Shown in pieces: positions 1 through 7,900 of a DNA stretch of 16,332 nucleotides. Each line of letters begins with the position of its first letter. Position 1 is the first letter of the stretch. The stretch comes from JBLIAZ01 sp047631875 (GTDB lineage: Bacteria; Bacteroidota; Bacteroidia; Flavobacteriales_C; GCA-002722245): assembly GCA_047631875.1 (NCBI GenBank), contig JBLIAZ010000030.1, positions 1 to 16,332 on the forward strand, given 5' to 3'. The notes beneath the pieces are model-generated. The model was not told the DNA's origin and ran no database searches. It saw only the letters and a list, made by a program, of their open reading frames with translations. The translations under genes were made by a program, and so were the position numbers.

Positions 1-521
1 TTGTAATAACAGCCCTCTATTTTTGAAATTTTAGTATAACCAATCCATTCTTGAATCCCATACGAACCAGCCTTATCCATTGGTTTGAACTCTTTCACAT
101 AATACTCTGCTTCTGCGGATGTGATTGAATCAAAACTAACCTTAGTAATGCTTGAAAAAGTATTTTTTACACCCTCAATTAAAATACACACTCCCGTAAC
201 TACCTCGTGAGTTTTTCCTGAAAGTTTCAATACCATTTCTATGGCTTTTTGCTCATTTTTTGGCTTTTCAAGAATCCCACCATCCAATATCACCACTGTA
301 TCTGAAGTAATGACCACCGCTTTTTTGTACTCAGAATTTAGGAACGGTGTAGTTTTCAGTTCCGCTAAAAAACTTGGAACTTCGTATACATCCATTTCAG
401 GATCATAATCCTCCTGGACATTCCTGGTTTCAATATCAAATTTAACTCCTATGCCTTTTAACAACTCCTGTCTCCTTGGAGATTTCGATGCCAAAATGAT
501 GTTTTGATGTTGTTTCAACAT
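1..521 (-). CDS. maf: Maf-family nucleotide pyrophosphatase (3' end missing)
   Basis: Reading from the ATG at 521 toward the window edge gives 173 codons with no stop, so the C-terminus (about 20 residues in a normal Maf) lies outside the window. Hallmarks seen: ASKSPRRQELL at residues 11-21 (phosphate-binding loop), SDTVV at 73-77 with the Asp usually considered catalytic, KP at 86-87, SGKTHEVVTG at 101-110 and DKAGSYGIQ at 149-157. Family knowledge: Maf proteins hydrolyse non-canonical and some canonical NTPs to NMP plus pyrophosphate in the cytoplasm. The SPRR form of the first motif resembles the dTTP/UTP-cleaving YhdE branch rather than the m7GTP-cleaving YceF branch, which is an inference. 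It is divergent from the J-domain gene with only 22 bp between starts, so its promoter must lie partly inside that gene. No Shine-Dalgarno is evident. Confidence 0.93.
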   Translation of the reverse strand, partial: MLKQHQNIILASKSPRRQELLKGIGVKFDIETRNVQEDYDPEMDVYEVPSFLAELKTTPFLNSEYKKAVVITSDTVVILDGGILEKPKNEQKAIEMVLKLSGKTHEVVTGVCILIEGVKNTFSSITKVSFDSITSAEAEYYVKEFKPMDKAGSYGIQEWIGYTKISKIEGCYY

Positions 522-543
522 TTTATTGTACTTTGTAAATAAG

Positions 544-1335
544 ATGAGCAAAGATACGGTAAAATACCACCTCAAACTGTTAAAATTAAAAGAGGATGCT
601 AGCCTTATAGAGATCAGAAACTCATATAGAAACGAAGCAAAAATTCATCATCCTGATAAATCAAACGACTCAGGTGAGCTTTTTAATGAAATAAAAACAG
701 CTTACAATGAACTTACCGCCCTTCGTGAAGCACAAAGAAATGGGTCATTATTAAAAGAATCCTTGACAGTGCCAATCAGAAAGCGTCGCTCTTCTGGTTT
801 CCAAAAAGAAAAAATCACTTACTTAGACATCATTGAGTCTCGAAAATTTTGGGCTTTTTCCTTGACCATATTAAATTTAATCTTAGTCATTAAAATAGGA
901 TTCAACACAGTAATCACTCCTTTACAATTGTTTGTTTTTATCGCAACATTTTGTATTATTTCCACAGTATTTTTAAGTAAAACAAAAAAATACCGCACCA
1001 TTTTTATTGGACATTTTGCTGCGCCTTTTTTAATAGCCAACAGTTTTTTATGTGTCAATTACATTTTCAGCGATAAGGCAACCACAGAGCTACATTACAT
1101 TTTTTCAAACACCTTTAACGCCACACATGGCACGGCTATAATACGAAATGAATCCACCTTAATTGTACTTGAAAATAATGCGTATCATGATTATCCAGGC
1201 ATTCGATTACATTTTGACCTTCGTCCACTACTGTTTGCTAACGCTGTTGAATTTCACTTTGAGACCGGCCTTTTTGGATTCAAAGTACTTAAGAAATCCA
1301 TACCTCTCCGACTACATGACAAGAAACATTTGTAA
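544..1335 (+). CDS. Membrane-anchored J-domain (DnaJ-like) protein
   Basis: A 263-residue protein. The N-terminal ~60 residues form a J domain with the diagnostic HPD tripeptide at 36-38, preceded by a helix II-like basic segment (SYRNEAKIHH) and followed by a helix III-like segment (FNEIKTAYNEL). A basic stretch (IRKRRSS, 78-84) precedes three hydrophobic segments at about 102-118, 125-145 and 152-175, so the J domain should be cytoplasmic and the remaining ~85 residues periplasmic if all three span. The C-terminal part is not recognised and lacks the Gly/Phe and zinc regions of true DnaJ, so this is a type III J protein. Known: J domains stimulate Hsp70/DnaK ATPase through HPD. The client and purpose here are unknown. 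Start choice: an in-frame TTG lies at 526, but the ATG at 544 directly precedes the J domain. It is followed 50 bp later by the YciO-like gene on the same strand. Confidence 0.85.
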   Translation: MSKDTVKYHLKLLKLKEDASLIEIRNSYRNEAKIHHPDKSNDSGELFNEIKTAYNELTALREAQRNGSLLKESLTVPIRKRRSSGFQKEKITYLDIIESRKFWAFSLTILNLILVIKIGFNTVITPLQLFVFIATFCIISTVFLSKTKKYRTIFIGHFAAPFLIANSFLCVNYIFSDKATTELHYIFSNTFNATHGTAIIRNESTLIVLENNAYHDYPGIRLHFDLRPLLFANAVEFHFETGLFGFKVLKKSIPLRLHDKKHL

Positions 1336-1385
1336 CATAAAATGATTCCCCACGTATAGTACATATCCAAACCTATTATTTTTCC

Positions 1386-2006
1386 ATGCTGATACAAATC
1401 CATCCTGACAATCCTGACCAAAGAAAGCTATCACAGGTAGTGAAAGTATTGCAAAAAGGAGGTGTTATTGTTTACCCTACTGACACAGTATATGCATTAG
1501 CATGTGACATCAATAGTAAAAGTGCAGTGGAAAAAATTTGCCAGCTTCGAGGAATAAAACCAAACAAAGCAAACTTTTCAATTGTATGCAAGGACTTAAG
1601 TGAATTGACAGAATTTGCTAAACAAGTAAACAACAGTACGTTTCGACTAATGAAAAAAGCGCTTCCGGGTCCATATACATTTATTTTAAACGCCAGTAAA
1701 AAATCACCTGGAATTTTTAGAAAAAGTAAAAAAACGATAGGAATTAGAATACCTAACAACAACATCGCCCTAGCTATTGTTGAATCATTAGGTAATCCAA
1801 TCATGACGGCATCCCTAAAAGACAATGATGATATTGTTGAATACACTACGGACCCTGAATTAATTCATGAAAACATGGCCAACAAGGTGAACCTTGTCAT
1901 TGATGGAGGTTTTGGACAAAACGCTCCTTCAACTATCATTGATTGCAGTTCTGGAGAACCAGAATTAATTAGAGAAGGACTAGGAGTTGTATCACTAATT
2001 TTTTAA
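1386..2006 (+). CDS. YciO/YrdC/Sua5-domain protein, YciO type
   Basis: A 206-residue single YrdC domain with no Sua5 C-terminal extension. It begins IHPDNPDQRKL, then has KGGVIVYPTDTVYALACD (24-41), the ATP/threonine-binding entry of the fold, followed by ICQLRGI, IVCKDLSEL, FRLMKKALPGPYTFIL and TIGIRIP. These segments, the length and the order match E. coli YciO closely. YrdC/Sua5 make threonylcarbamoyl-AMP for t6A modification of ANN-decoding tRNAs. YciO paralogues share the fold, but their physiological role is less certain. The basic K-x-R motif of the t6A enzymes appears here as QLR (53-55), so the lysine is absent, as in YciO. I therefore call it YciO-like rather than the essential t6A enzyme. 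ATG start at 1386 with no ribosome binding site evident. It shares the convergent terminator region with recA. Confidence 0.88.
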   Translation: MLIQIHPDNPDQRKLSQVVKVLQKGGVIVYPTDTVYALACDINSKSAVEKICQLRGIKPNKANFSIVCKDLSELTEFAKQVNNSTFRLMKKALPGPYTFILNASKKSPGIFRKSKKTIGIRIPNNNIALAIVESLGNPIMTASLKDNDDIVEYTTDPELIHENMANKVNLVIDGGFGQNAPSTIIDCSSGEPELIREGLGVVSLIF

Positions 2007-2045
2007 TTACAATATCATCTATATTGCATCGCCGTAAGAGAAATC

Positions 2046-2077
2046 AAAAAAAAAGACCGCCACAATGGGCGATCTTT
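2046..2077 (-). terminator. Intrinsic terminator of recA
   Basis: The arms 2052-2061 and 2068-2077 form a 10-bp stem with a 6-nt loop. Read on the minus strand the stem is fully paired, using one G-U wobble, and is followed by an unbroken run of nine U (2054 down to 2046). It begins 24 bp after the recA stop. On the plus strand the same stem has one C-A mismatch but is followed by a T-rich stretch (2081-2086), so weaker termination of the converging yciO transcript is possible. Confidence 0.8.
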
Positions 2078-2101
2078 GACTTTTTTCAGAGTTACAACTA
2101 A

Positions 2102-3109
2102 TTATTCTGCTTGCTTTTCAAGAGACGCTAACACTTTTGCCTCTAATTCATTCGCCAATTCTTCATTGTCTTTAATTAGGTTTTTCACTGCATCTCTTCC
2201 TTGCCCTAATTTAGTATCGCCGTAGCTGAACCAAGACCCCGATTTTTTGACAATCTCCTTTTCCACAGCAAAGTCAATTATTTCACCAGTTTTAGAAATA
2301 CCTTCTCCAAACATGATGTCAAACTCAGCTTTTCTAAAAGGTGGTGCTAATTTATTCTTCACCACTTTTACTCTTGTCCTGTTACCAATTACTTCATCAC
2401 CACTTTTAATTTGTCCTATTCTTCTGATGTCTAACCTCACCGAAGCGTAAAACTTTAATGCATTACCACCAGTTGTTGTCTCTGGATTACCAAACATAAC
2501 CCCAATTTTCTCCCTTAACTGGTTAATGAATATTACACAACAACCTGTTTTATGAATAGTAGATGTTAATTTTCTTAAAGCTTGAGACATCAATCTTGCA
2601 TGAAGTCCCATTCTTGAATCTCCCATTTCACCATCAATTTCCGCCTTTGGTGTCAAGGCAGCAACAGAATCAATTACCAATAAATCAATAGCTCCTGAAC
2701 TAATTAAGTTATCCGCTATTTCCAAAGCTTGCTCTCCATTATCAGGCTGAGAAATTAATAAATTATCGGTATCAACACCCAATTTTTTAGCGTAAAACTG
2801 ATCGAATGCATGTTCAGCATCGATCATTGCTGCAATGCCTCCCTTTTTTTGAGTCTCTGCGATGGCATGAATAGCCAAGGTTGTTTTCCCTGATGATTCT
2901 GGTCCATATATCTCCACTACTCGTCCTTTTGGCAATCCGCCAATTCCTAAAGCGATATCCAACCCTACAGAACCTGTAGATATCACCTCAACATCAACCG
3001 CAGGACTATCACCTAATCTCATTACAGCTCCTTTCCCGTAGGTTTTATCCATACGCTCCATGGTCATTTGTAATGCTTTTAACTTGTCTTTATTTACTTC
3101 TTTTGCCAT
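2102..3109 (-). CDS. recA: Recombinase RecA
   Basis: A 335-residue full-length RecA. It binds single-stranded DNA as an ATP-dependent filament, drives strand exchange and promotes LexA-type self-cleavage where such a repressor exists. Seen: N-terminal polymerisation helix (LKALQMTMERMDKTYGKGAVM), Walker A GPESSGKT at 69-76 (Lys75), catalytic Glu99 in the DAEHAFD segment, Walker B LLVIDS with Asp147, loop L1 around 157-166 (EIDGEMGDSR), and loop L2 starting GVMFGNPETTTGG at about 203. The C-terminal acidic tail is short (EELANELEAKVLASLEKQAE), making the protein slightly shorter than E. coli RecA. The ATG at 3109 lies 7 bp after the bcp stop, so the two genes are probably cotranscribed. I could not identify a LexA or SOS-box-like operator in front of bcp or recA. 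An intrinsic terminator follows. Confidence 0.98.
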   Translation of the reverse strand: MAKEVNKDKLKALQMTMERMDKTYGKGAVMRLGDSPAVDVEVISTGSVGLDIALGIGGLPKGRVVEIYGPESSGKTTLAIHAIAETQKKGGIAAMIDAEHAFDQFYAKKLGVDTDNLLISQPDNGEQALEIADNLISSGAIDLLVIDSVAALTPKAEIDGEMGDSRMGLHARLMSQALRKLTSTIHKTGCCVIFINQLREKIGVMFGNPETTTGGNALKFYASVRLDIRRIGQIKSGDEVIGNRTRVKVVKNKLAPPFRKAEFDIMFGEGISKTGEIIDFAVEKEIVKKSGSWFSYGDTKLGQGRDAVKNLIKDNEELANELEAKVLASLEKQAE

Positions 3110-3116
3110 AATAATG

Positions 3117-3572
3117 TTATTTATAAGTTGCTAATATTTGCTCAGCATGAGCTTTCGTTTTTACTTTCTCTATGATTTGTTCTATGTAACCTTTTTCATC
3201 AATAACAAAGGTTTTCCTGTGTATCCCTTCGTATTCTTTTCCCATGAATTTTTTCGGACCCCATATTCCATAAGCGTTAATTACTTCCTTTTGTACATCA
3301 GCCACCAATGGAAAAGGCAAGTTAAATTTGTCCGTAAACTTGTTGTGCCTTTCCACGGAATCCGCACTTACCCCAACCACCTCAAATCCTTCTTTTTTAA
3401 GTAACGAAATATTATCTCGTAAATCACAAGCCTCAACTGTACAACCGGGCGTATTATCCTTTGGATAAAAAAATAAAATTACTTTTTTACCTAAAAAATC
3501 GTTACTATCAATGGTTTTACCTTGTTGAATTTCTCCTGAAAAACTTGGGGCTTTATCTCCTATTTTAATCAT
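3117..3572 (-). CDS. bcp: Thioredoxin-dependent thiol peroxidase (BCP/PrxQ peroxiredoxin)
   Basis: A 151-residue atypical 2-Cys peroxiredoxin that reduces hydrogen peroxide and organic hydroperoxides in the cytoplasm using thioredoxin. The active-site segment FFYPKDNTPGCTVEACDLRD shows the peroxidatic Cys44 in the TPGCT motif and the resolving Cys49 five residues on, the arrangement typical of BCP/PrxQ alpha-helix-type enzymes. RKTFVIDEKG near residue 120 is the conserved strand containing the Arg that supports peroxide binding. Full length for the family. It is the first gene of a probable bcp-recA unit (7-bp gap). A TAnnTTTG promoter box lies 20 bp upstream of the ATG at 3572. Coupling of a peroxidase with DNA repair makes sense for oxidative damage, but this is inference. 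Confidence 0.95.
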   Translation of the reverse strand: MIKIGDKAPSFSGEIQQGKTIDSNDFLGKKVILFFYPKDNTPGCTVEACDLRDNISLLKKEGFEVVGVSADSVERHNKFTDKFNLPFPLVADVQKEVINAYGIWGPKKFMGKEYEGIHRKTFVIDEKGYIEQIIEKVKTKAHAEQILATYK

Positions 3573-3592
3573 AACTTAATTTAAATTCGAAC

Positions 3593-3600
3593 CAAATATA
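3593..3600 (-). promoter_or_regulatory. TAnnTTTG (-7) box upstream of bcp-recA
   Basis: On the minus strand this reads TATATTTG, a full match to the Bacteroidota -7 element TAnnTTTG. It sits in the 57-bp gap between the flippase-like gene and bcp and would give a leader of roughly 15 nt. No TTTG is visible at the expected -33 distance, so the assignment rests on one element plus position. Confidence 0.4.
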
Positions 3601-3620
3601 AAAACATATTTCATGTTTTT
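3600..3620 (-). terminator. Possible weak AT-rich terminator after the flippase-like gene
   Basis: Arms 3600-3607 and 3613-3620 are perfect 8-bp complements around a 5-nt loop. The minus-strand product ends in a run of U. It starts 10 bp beyond the stop of the flippase-like gene and abuts the bcp promoter box. Only one G-C pair is present, so it could equally be a chance structure in AT-rich DNA. Confidence 0.3.
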
Positions 3621-3629
3621 ATTATTTAT

Positions 3630-4637
3630 TTAATCTTTAGTTTCCGTGATTTCTTTTTTATTTAAGAACGGTAAAAAGATGACAGCGACAGCACCGTACA
3701 ATATTACCGCACTTGTTAAAGTAGCAAATGATACCTGTGCAATTGCAACTCCATGCTCACTGGTTACTCCATACATAGACAATGCCAATACAACCATCAG
3801 ATGCCAAGCGCCAATACCTCCATTTGTGGGAGCCACCATGCCGAAACTACCCGCTATAAAAACTGCAAATCCGGCACCTAAGCTCAAGTTCGCTGTAGGT
3901 TCGTATGCAAAAAAGCAGACGTATGTCATTCCAAAATACATCACCCAAATAAATAAAGTATGTCCAAAAAAAGCCGCTTTATCTTTTAAATTCATCACTT
4001 TTTTAATCCCCTCAAATAATTCATCCTTAAACGCTGGGAGCTTTTGGAAAATCTTAATTTTCATTATTTTATTTCTAAACAAATACAAAAGCACAATAAA
4101 CGCCACAATACCGAGGGTCACGCTTAGTAAAAAGAATTTACTCTCCAATAAATTTTCAATTACCTCTGGTAAAGTTGAACCATAATACATCCCTTTAACT
4201 GTTTCAAATTGCAGTAGAAGCAACAATCCTGTTGCAACCACTAAAGTCAGCAAATCGAACAACCTTTCAATCACCACTGTTCCTAGCAAATTTTTTACTG
4301 GAATTTTTTCGTACTTATATAAAGTACCACACCTAGCAAGCTCTCCTGAGCGAGGAATAATTAAATTGGAAAAATACATGAAGAGCACTGAAAGAAATAC
4401 ATTTTTCAACTTTGGATTGTATCCAAAGGAACGAATCAAATACCGCCACCGTACTGCTCTGGAAAAATGAGCAACCAAAGCCATTAAAACACTAAGCAAA
4501 AACCACCAAAAATTCATGCTCTCAGCCTCAACAAGCACCTCCTTTAAGTTTAACCCTTTTGAAGCGTAGACCATTAGCCCTATACCAAGCAGTAGAAAAA
4601 AGACATACTTTAAAACGCTAAATATTTTATGTTTCAA
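3630..4637 (-). CDS. Lysylphosphatidylglycerol synthase TM region / UPF0104 (YbhN-type) flippase-like membrane protein
   Basis: A 335-residue, strongly hydrophobic protein with about eight predicted membrane segments. These start with KIFSVLKYVFFLLLGIGLMVY and end near ILYGAVAVIFLPF before a charged tail. Family-type features: HFSRAVRWRYL after the second helix, the conserved NLIIPRSGELAR segment (about 91-102), and GSFGMVAPTNGGIGAWHLM in the C-terminal half. It matches the membrane half of MprF (UPF0104) without the lysyl-transferase domain. Such stand-alone proteins are thought to move lipids across the inner membrane, but the substrate is not readable here. Start choice: TTG at 4637. An in-frame stop lies just upstream, and the next in-frame Met is inside the first membrane helix, so an ATG start would break it. 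A GAGG sequence 3 nt upstream of the TTG may help. A -7-like box lies about 50 bp upstream. Confidence 0.85.
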   Translation of the reverse strand: MKHKIFSVLKYVFFLLLGIGLMVYASKGLNLKEVLVEAESMNFWWFLLSVLMALVAHFSRAVRWRYLIRSFGYNPKLKNVFLSVLFMYFSNLIIPRSGELARCGTLYKYEKIPVKNLLGTVVIERLFDLLTLVVATGLLLLLQFETVKGMYYGSTLPEVIENLLESKFFLLSVTLGIVAFIVLLYLFRNKIMKIKIFQKLPAFKDELFEGIKKVMNLKDKAAFFGHTLFIWVMYFGMTYVCFFAYEPTANLSLGAGFAVFIAGSFGMVAPTNGGIGAWHLMVVLALSMYGVTSEHGVAIAQVSFATLTSAVILYGAVAVIFLPFLNKKEITETKD

Positions 4638-4686
4638 AACCTCGTCAATTTATGGTTATTAATCTCTTATTCTGTGAGCGAATTAA

Positions 4687-4694
4687 CAAATATA
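4687..4694 (-). promoter_or_regulatory. TAnnTTTG (-7) box for the flippase-like gene
   Basis: The minus strand reads TATATTTG, the same octamer found in front of bcp. It lies 49 bp upstream of the TTG start at 4637. No TTTG is seen at a suitable -33 distance, so this is a single-element match. Confidence 0.35.
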
Positions 4695-4827
4695 GATAAA
4701 GCCTTTATGCTCGGTAAAGAAACTTATTCACAATGGCTGTATAAGTACAAATAGTTATTAACCTCATTTCAAATACAAACAGAAGGCAACCTTTAAAGCA
4801 AAATACTGTTATCATAGTATAATGGTG

Positions 4828-4860
4828 TACTTTTATAAGTAACTTTTAAGTGTAACTTTT
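4828..4860 (+). repeat. Three short TA(A)CTTTT direct repeats
   Basis: TACTTTT at 4828-4834, TAACTTTT at 4840-4847 and TAACTTTT at 4853-4860 recur at 12- and 13-bp spacing, slightly more than one helical turn. The last two are both inside the longer GTAACTTTT. Regular spacing upstream of a large secreted-protein gene could mark a regulator binding array, but AT-rich DNA makes chance plausible. Confidence 0.35.
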
Positions 4861-4952
4861 TGCCGTTGAAAGTTTTATACATTAGTAAGAGGTACACTCT
4901 GTTGAACTAAGGTTGACACCAGCTGACTACTGAATACACAAACAACAAACCT

Positions 4953-7900
4953 TTGAAAACAAAGATTACTTTCATTTTATCCTTACTTATCTCCACATTA
5001 GCCTGGGGTACAGGGTTTTTAATGCAAGAAAATAAAGGGCAGTTTGATGATAAAGTTTTGTTCAAAGCACCTTTAAATTACGGAGCTGTATTCATTGAAA
5101 AAAACAAATTAACTTTCGTACTGCATGATAAAGCTCAGTTGGACAAGTTAAAAAATGACATTCATTACCACGGTGAGGGGGAAAAAAATGACCACCATGA
5201 CCACCAACACTCCTTACAGTCAACTCCAGAGACCAACGAAAAACATTTCAATTCTCACTCTTTCTCTATCACCTTTGTTGGTGCAAATAGCAATTCGATA
5301 ACCACAGGTAAAAATGCTGCAGCACATTACTATAATTACTTCCTAGGAAGCGACCAAACCAAATGGGCTTCCAATGTTAAAGCATATAAAGATTTATGGA
5401 TTAGAAATTTATATGACGGGATTGATTTTCACATGTACGGTAAGGAAAACAACATCAAGTATGACTTTATCATTGCTCCAAATGCTTCTCTTGACAAAAT
5501 CAAACTGTTGTACAAGGGGATCAATCAGTTAAAACTACTTGACAATAAAATTGAAATCATTACTTCCGTTGGCACATTAACCGACGAAAGACCGTACTCA
5601 TTTAATACTAGCCAAAGGAGTACTGGTCACATCAGCACTTTTTACAAGCTTAGCCACAACGTGGTCTCTTATCAAGTAAACGACTACAACCACAACGACA
5701 CTTTAGTGCTTGACCCAATATTGAATTTTGCAACTTTTTCGGGATCTACCATCGACAACTGGGGATTCACAGCCACCTACGACAATGACGACAATGCATT
5801 TGGCGGAGGTGTTTGTTTTGGAACTGGATATCCTGTAACTGCTGGAGCATACCAGAGCACCTTTGGAGGTGGCCCAGGTGGAGTGTACGCCGGGTATCCT
5901 ACAGACATGAGTATCAGTAAATTCTCAGCGGATGGAAATAATTTAATTTACGCCACCTATTTGGGAGGTAGTAAACTTGAGAATCCACACAGTTTAGTCG
6001 TCTCTCCCAACAATGAATTGATAGTCTTTGGGACTACTAGCTCACGTGACTTTCCAATGTCAGCAAGTGCTTATGACAACACATTCAATGGTGGAGCTAC
6101 TGTAGTGGTAGACAATGTGCTGTATTTTGAAGGCTCAGACATTGTAGTGACCAAATTCTCAGCCGATGGTTCTACTTTAATCGGCTCCACTTATTTTGGT
6201 GGAAGCTCCAACGACGGATTCAATGACGAAAGCTACTCGACTGGTTTGTACCATAATTATTCTGACGTTTTCCGTGGCGAAGTAATTACTGATGCCGGTG
6301 GAAATGCTTACATCGCCACCACCACCTCATCCAGTGATCTTCCAATTGTTAATGGATTTCAAAGCACTTATGGTGGAGGTACACATGATGGCTGTGTTGT
6401 AAAGTTTAACAGTGACTTGTCTCAGGTACTTTGGAGCACCTATCTAGGAGGCAGCTCTTCGGACGGTGTTTACGCGCTGCAATCCAACAGCATTGGTGAA
6501 TTGTATGTTACAGGAGGTACAATCAGTGCAAATTTTCAAACTTCTGGATCGGCCAATCAAACAAGTTTAAGTGGAGGAATTGATGGATTTGTGGCAAGGA
6601 TAAATAACACCGGTTCCGTACTCCTTAGCTCCACTTTCATTGGCAGTAGTGCGTACGACCAAGGTTATTTTGTACAGGTTGATGAAGACGATAAGGTATA
6701 TGTAATGGGACAAACCTTAGGTAGCTTACCAATTTCTGGTGGCACATACAACAATCCAAACAGCGGTTTATTTATCCATAAATACTCAAGTGACTTGAGC
6801 AGCCTAGAAGTTTCTACTATTGTAGGAAACGGCTCTGGCTCTACTGACATTGTACCATCTGCTTTTCTAGTAGACAACTGTAAAAAAGTTTACATTTCAG
6901 GCTGGGCAGGTTTAGTAAACGGATCTTATTCTGGAGGTACTGCGGCTGGATTACCCATTACGTCTGACGCGTTTCAAAGTGGAACTGATGGTTCGGACTT
7001 TTATTTAATGGTGTTAGAGGAGGACTTTGCAGGACTAAACTACTCTACTTTTTTTGGTAGTCCCGGAGCCTACGAACACGTCGACGGAGGAACTAGTCGG
7101 TTCAATAAATCAGGAACAGTTTATCAAGCCGTATGTGCTGCATGCGGATCAAACCAATCGAGCTTCCCAGTAACTCCCGGAGCTTATTCCACTATCCTCA
7201 ACTCACCTAATTGTAACATGGCTGTGTTTAAGTTTGATGCATCAAAACTGACGGCTCGAATAAACCCGATATCTGACACTTTGGTTTGTCAAAATGATAC
7301 GATTCATTTTTACAACGAATCCAATGGAGGAACTGAAATAGAATGGCGATTCCATGATGGCACTACATCAAACGACGAAAGCCCGTGGAAAATATTTAAT
7401 ACACCTGGAGAATATCAAGTAGTTTTAATTGTCAACGACCCTACTATTTGTCCTGGCTCGGATACTACAACAATGACTTTTACAGTAAAAGAAGTTCTTG
7501 TACCCACTATTAATTCGGCTGACTCAGTAATATGTGAAGGTAACACAACCACTATAGTCATGAACGAAACTGCTAATTACATTTGGTATGAGCAAGTTGG
7601 CAAGGTAAATTCATTCCAAACCTCGTTCACGTTCAGTCCTATCATAAGCACCACCCTGTACATCACAAGACCAGAATTATGTTCAGACACACTCTTGATT
7701 CCTGTTGAGGTCATAAACCTTCCTGTTGCAAACACCTTCAGTGCCATTTCTTGTAGTGGTGACACAACGGTATTTCCTATTCCGATTCAAAGTGATTTTT
7801 CATATTCATGGAATCCAATAAACAACACCATCATGAAAAATGACAGTTTGTACTTTTATCCCGGAGATAGTACCACTTATGAACTGACGGTGACCGGAGA

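Larger units (their letters stand above)
4638..4952. other. 315-bp divergent intergenic region
   Basis: This region separates two genes that both start with TTG. It holds a TATATTTG box for the minus-strand gene (4687-4694), three spaced TA(A)CTTTT repeats (4828-4860), and a TTGACA-like hexamer (4913-4918) 35 bp before the secreted-protein start. I see no tRNA, no small gene longer than 16 codons with coding character, and no strong TAnnTTTG promoter for the plus-strand gene. TAAGGTTG at 4908-4915 is one mismatch away. Confidence 0.6.

Noticed and set aside
526..543. TTG start extending the J-domain protein by six residues
   Set aside because: The extension has no J-domain homology and would use nearly all of the 22-bp gap to maf. 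The ATG at 544 fits the domain start.
1163..1345. 60-codon open frame overlapping the 3' half of the J-domain gene
   Set aside because: It is an out-of-frame reading of a well-supported gene, with no recognisable domain and a skewed hydrophobic composition typical of shadow frames.
3646..4185. 179-codon open frame opposite the flippase-like gene
   Set aside because: It is antisense to a gene with clear family motifs. Its low-complexity, Pro/Asn/Ala-rich product shows no motif of its own.
4707..4754. 16-codon ATG frame in the divergent intergenic region (starts MLGKETYSQWLYKYK)
   Set aside because: Too short, with no ribosome binding site or convincing nearby promoter. Several equally short frames are expected by chance.
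4816..4825. TATAAT-like sequence (near 4818-4823) as a sigma-70 promoter
   Set aside because: No matching -35 at 16-18 bp, and primary promoters in this phylum use TAnnTTTG rather than TATAAT.
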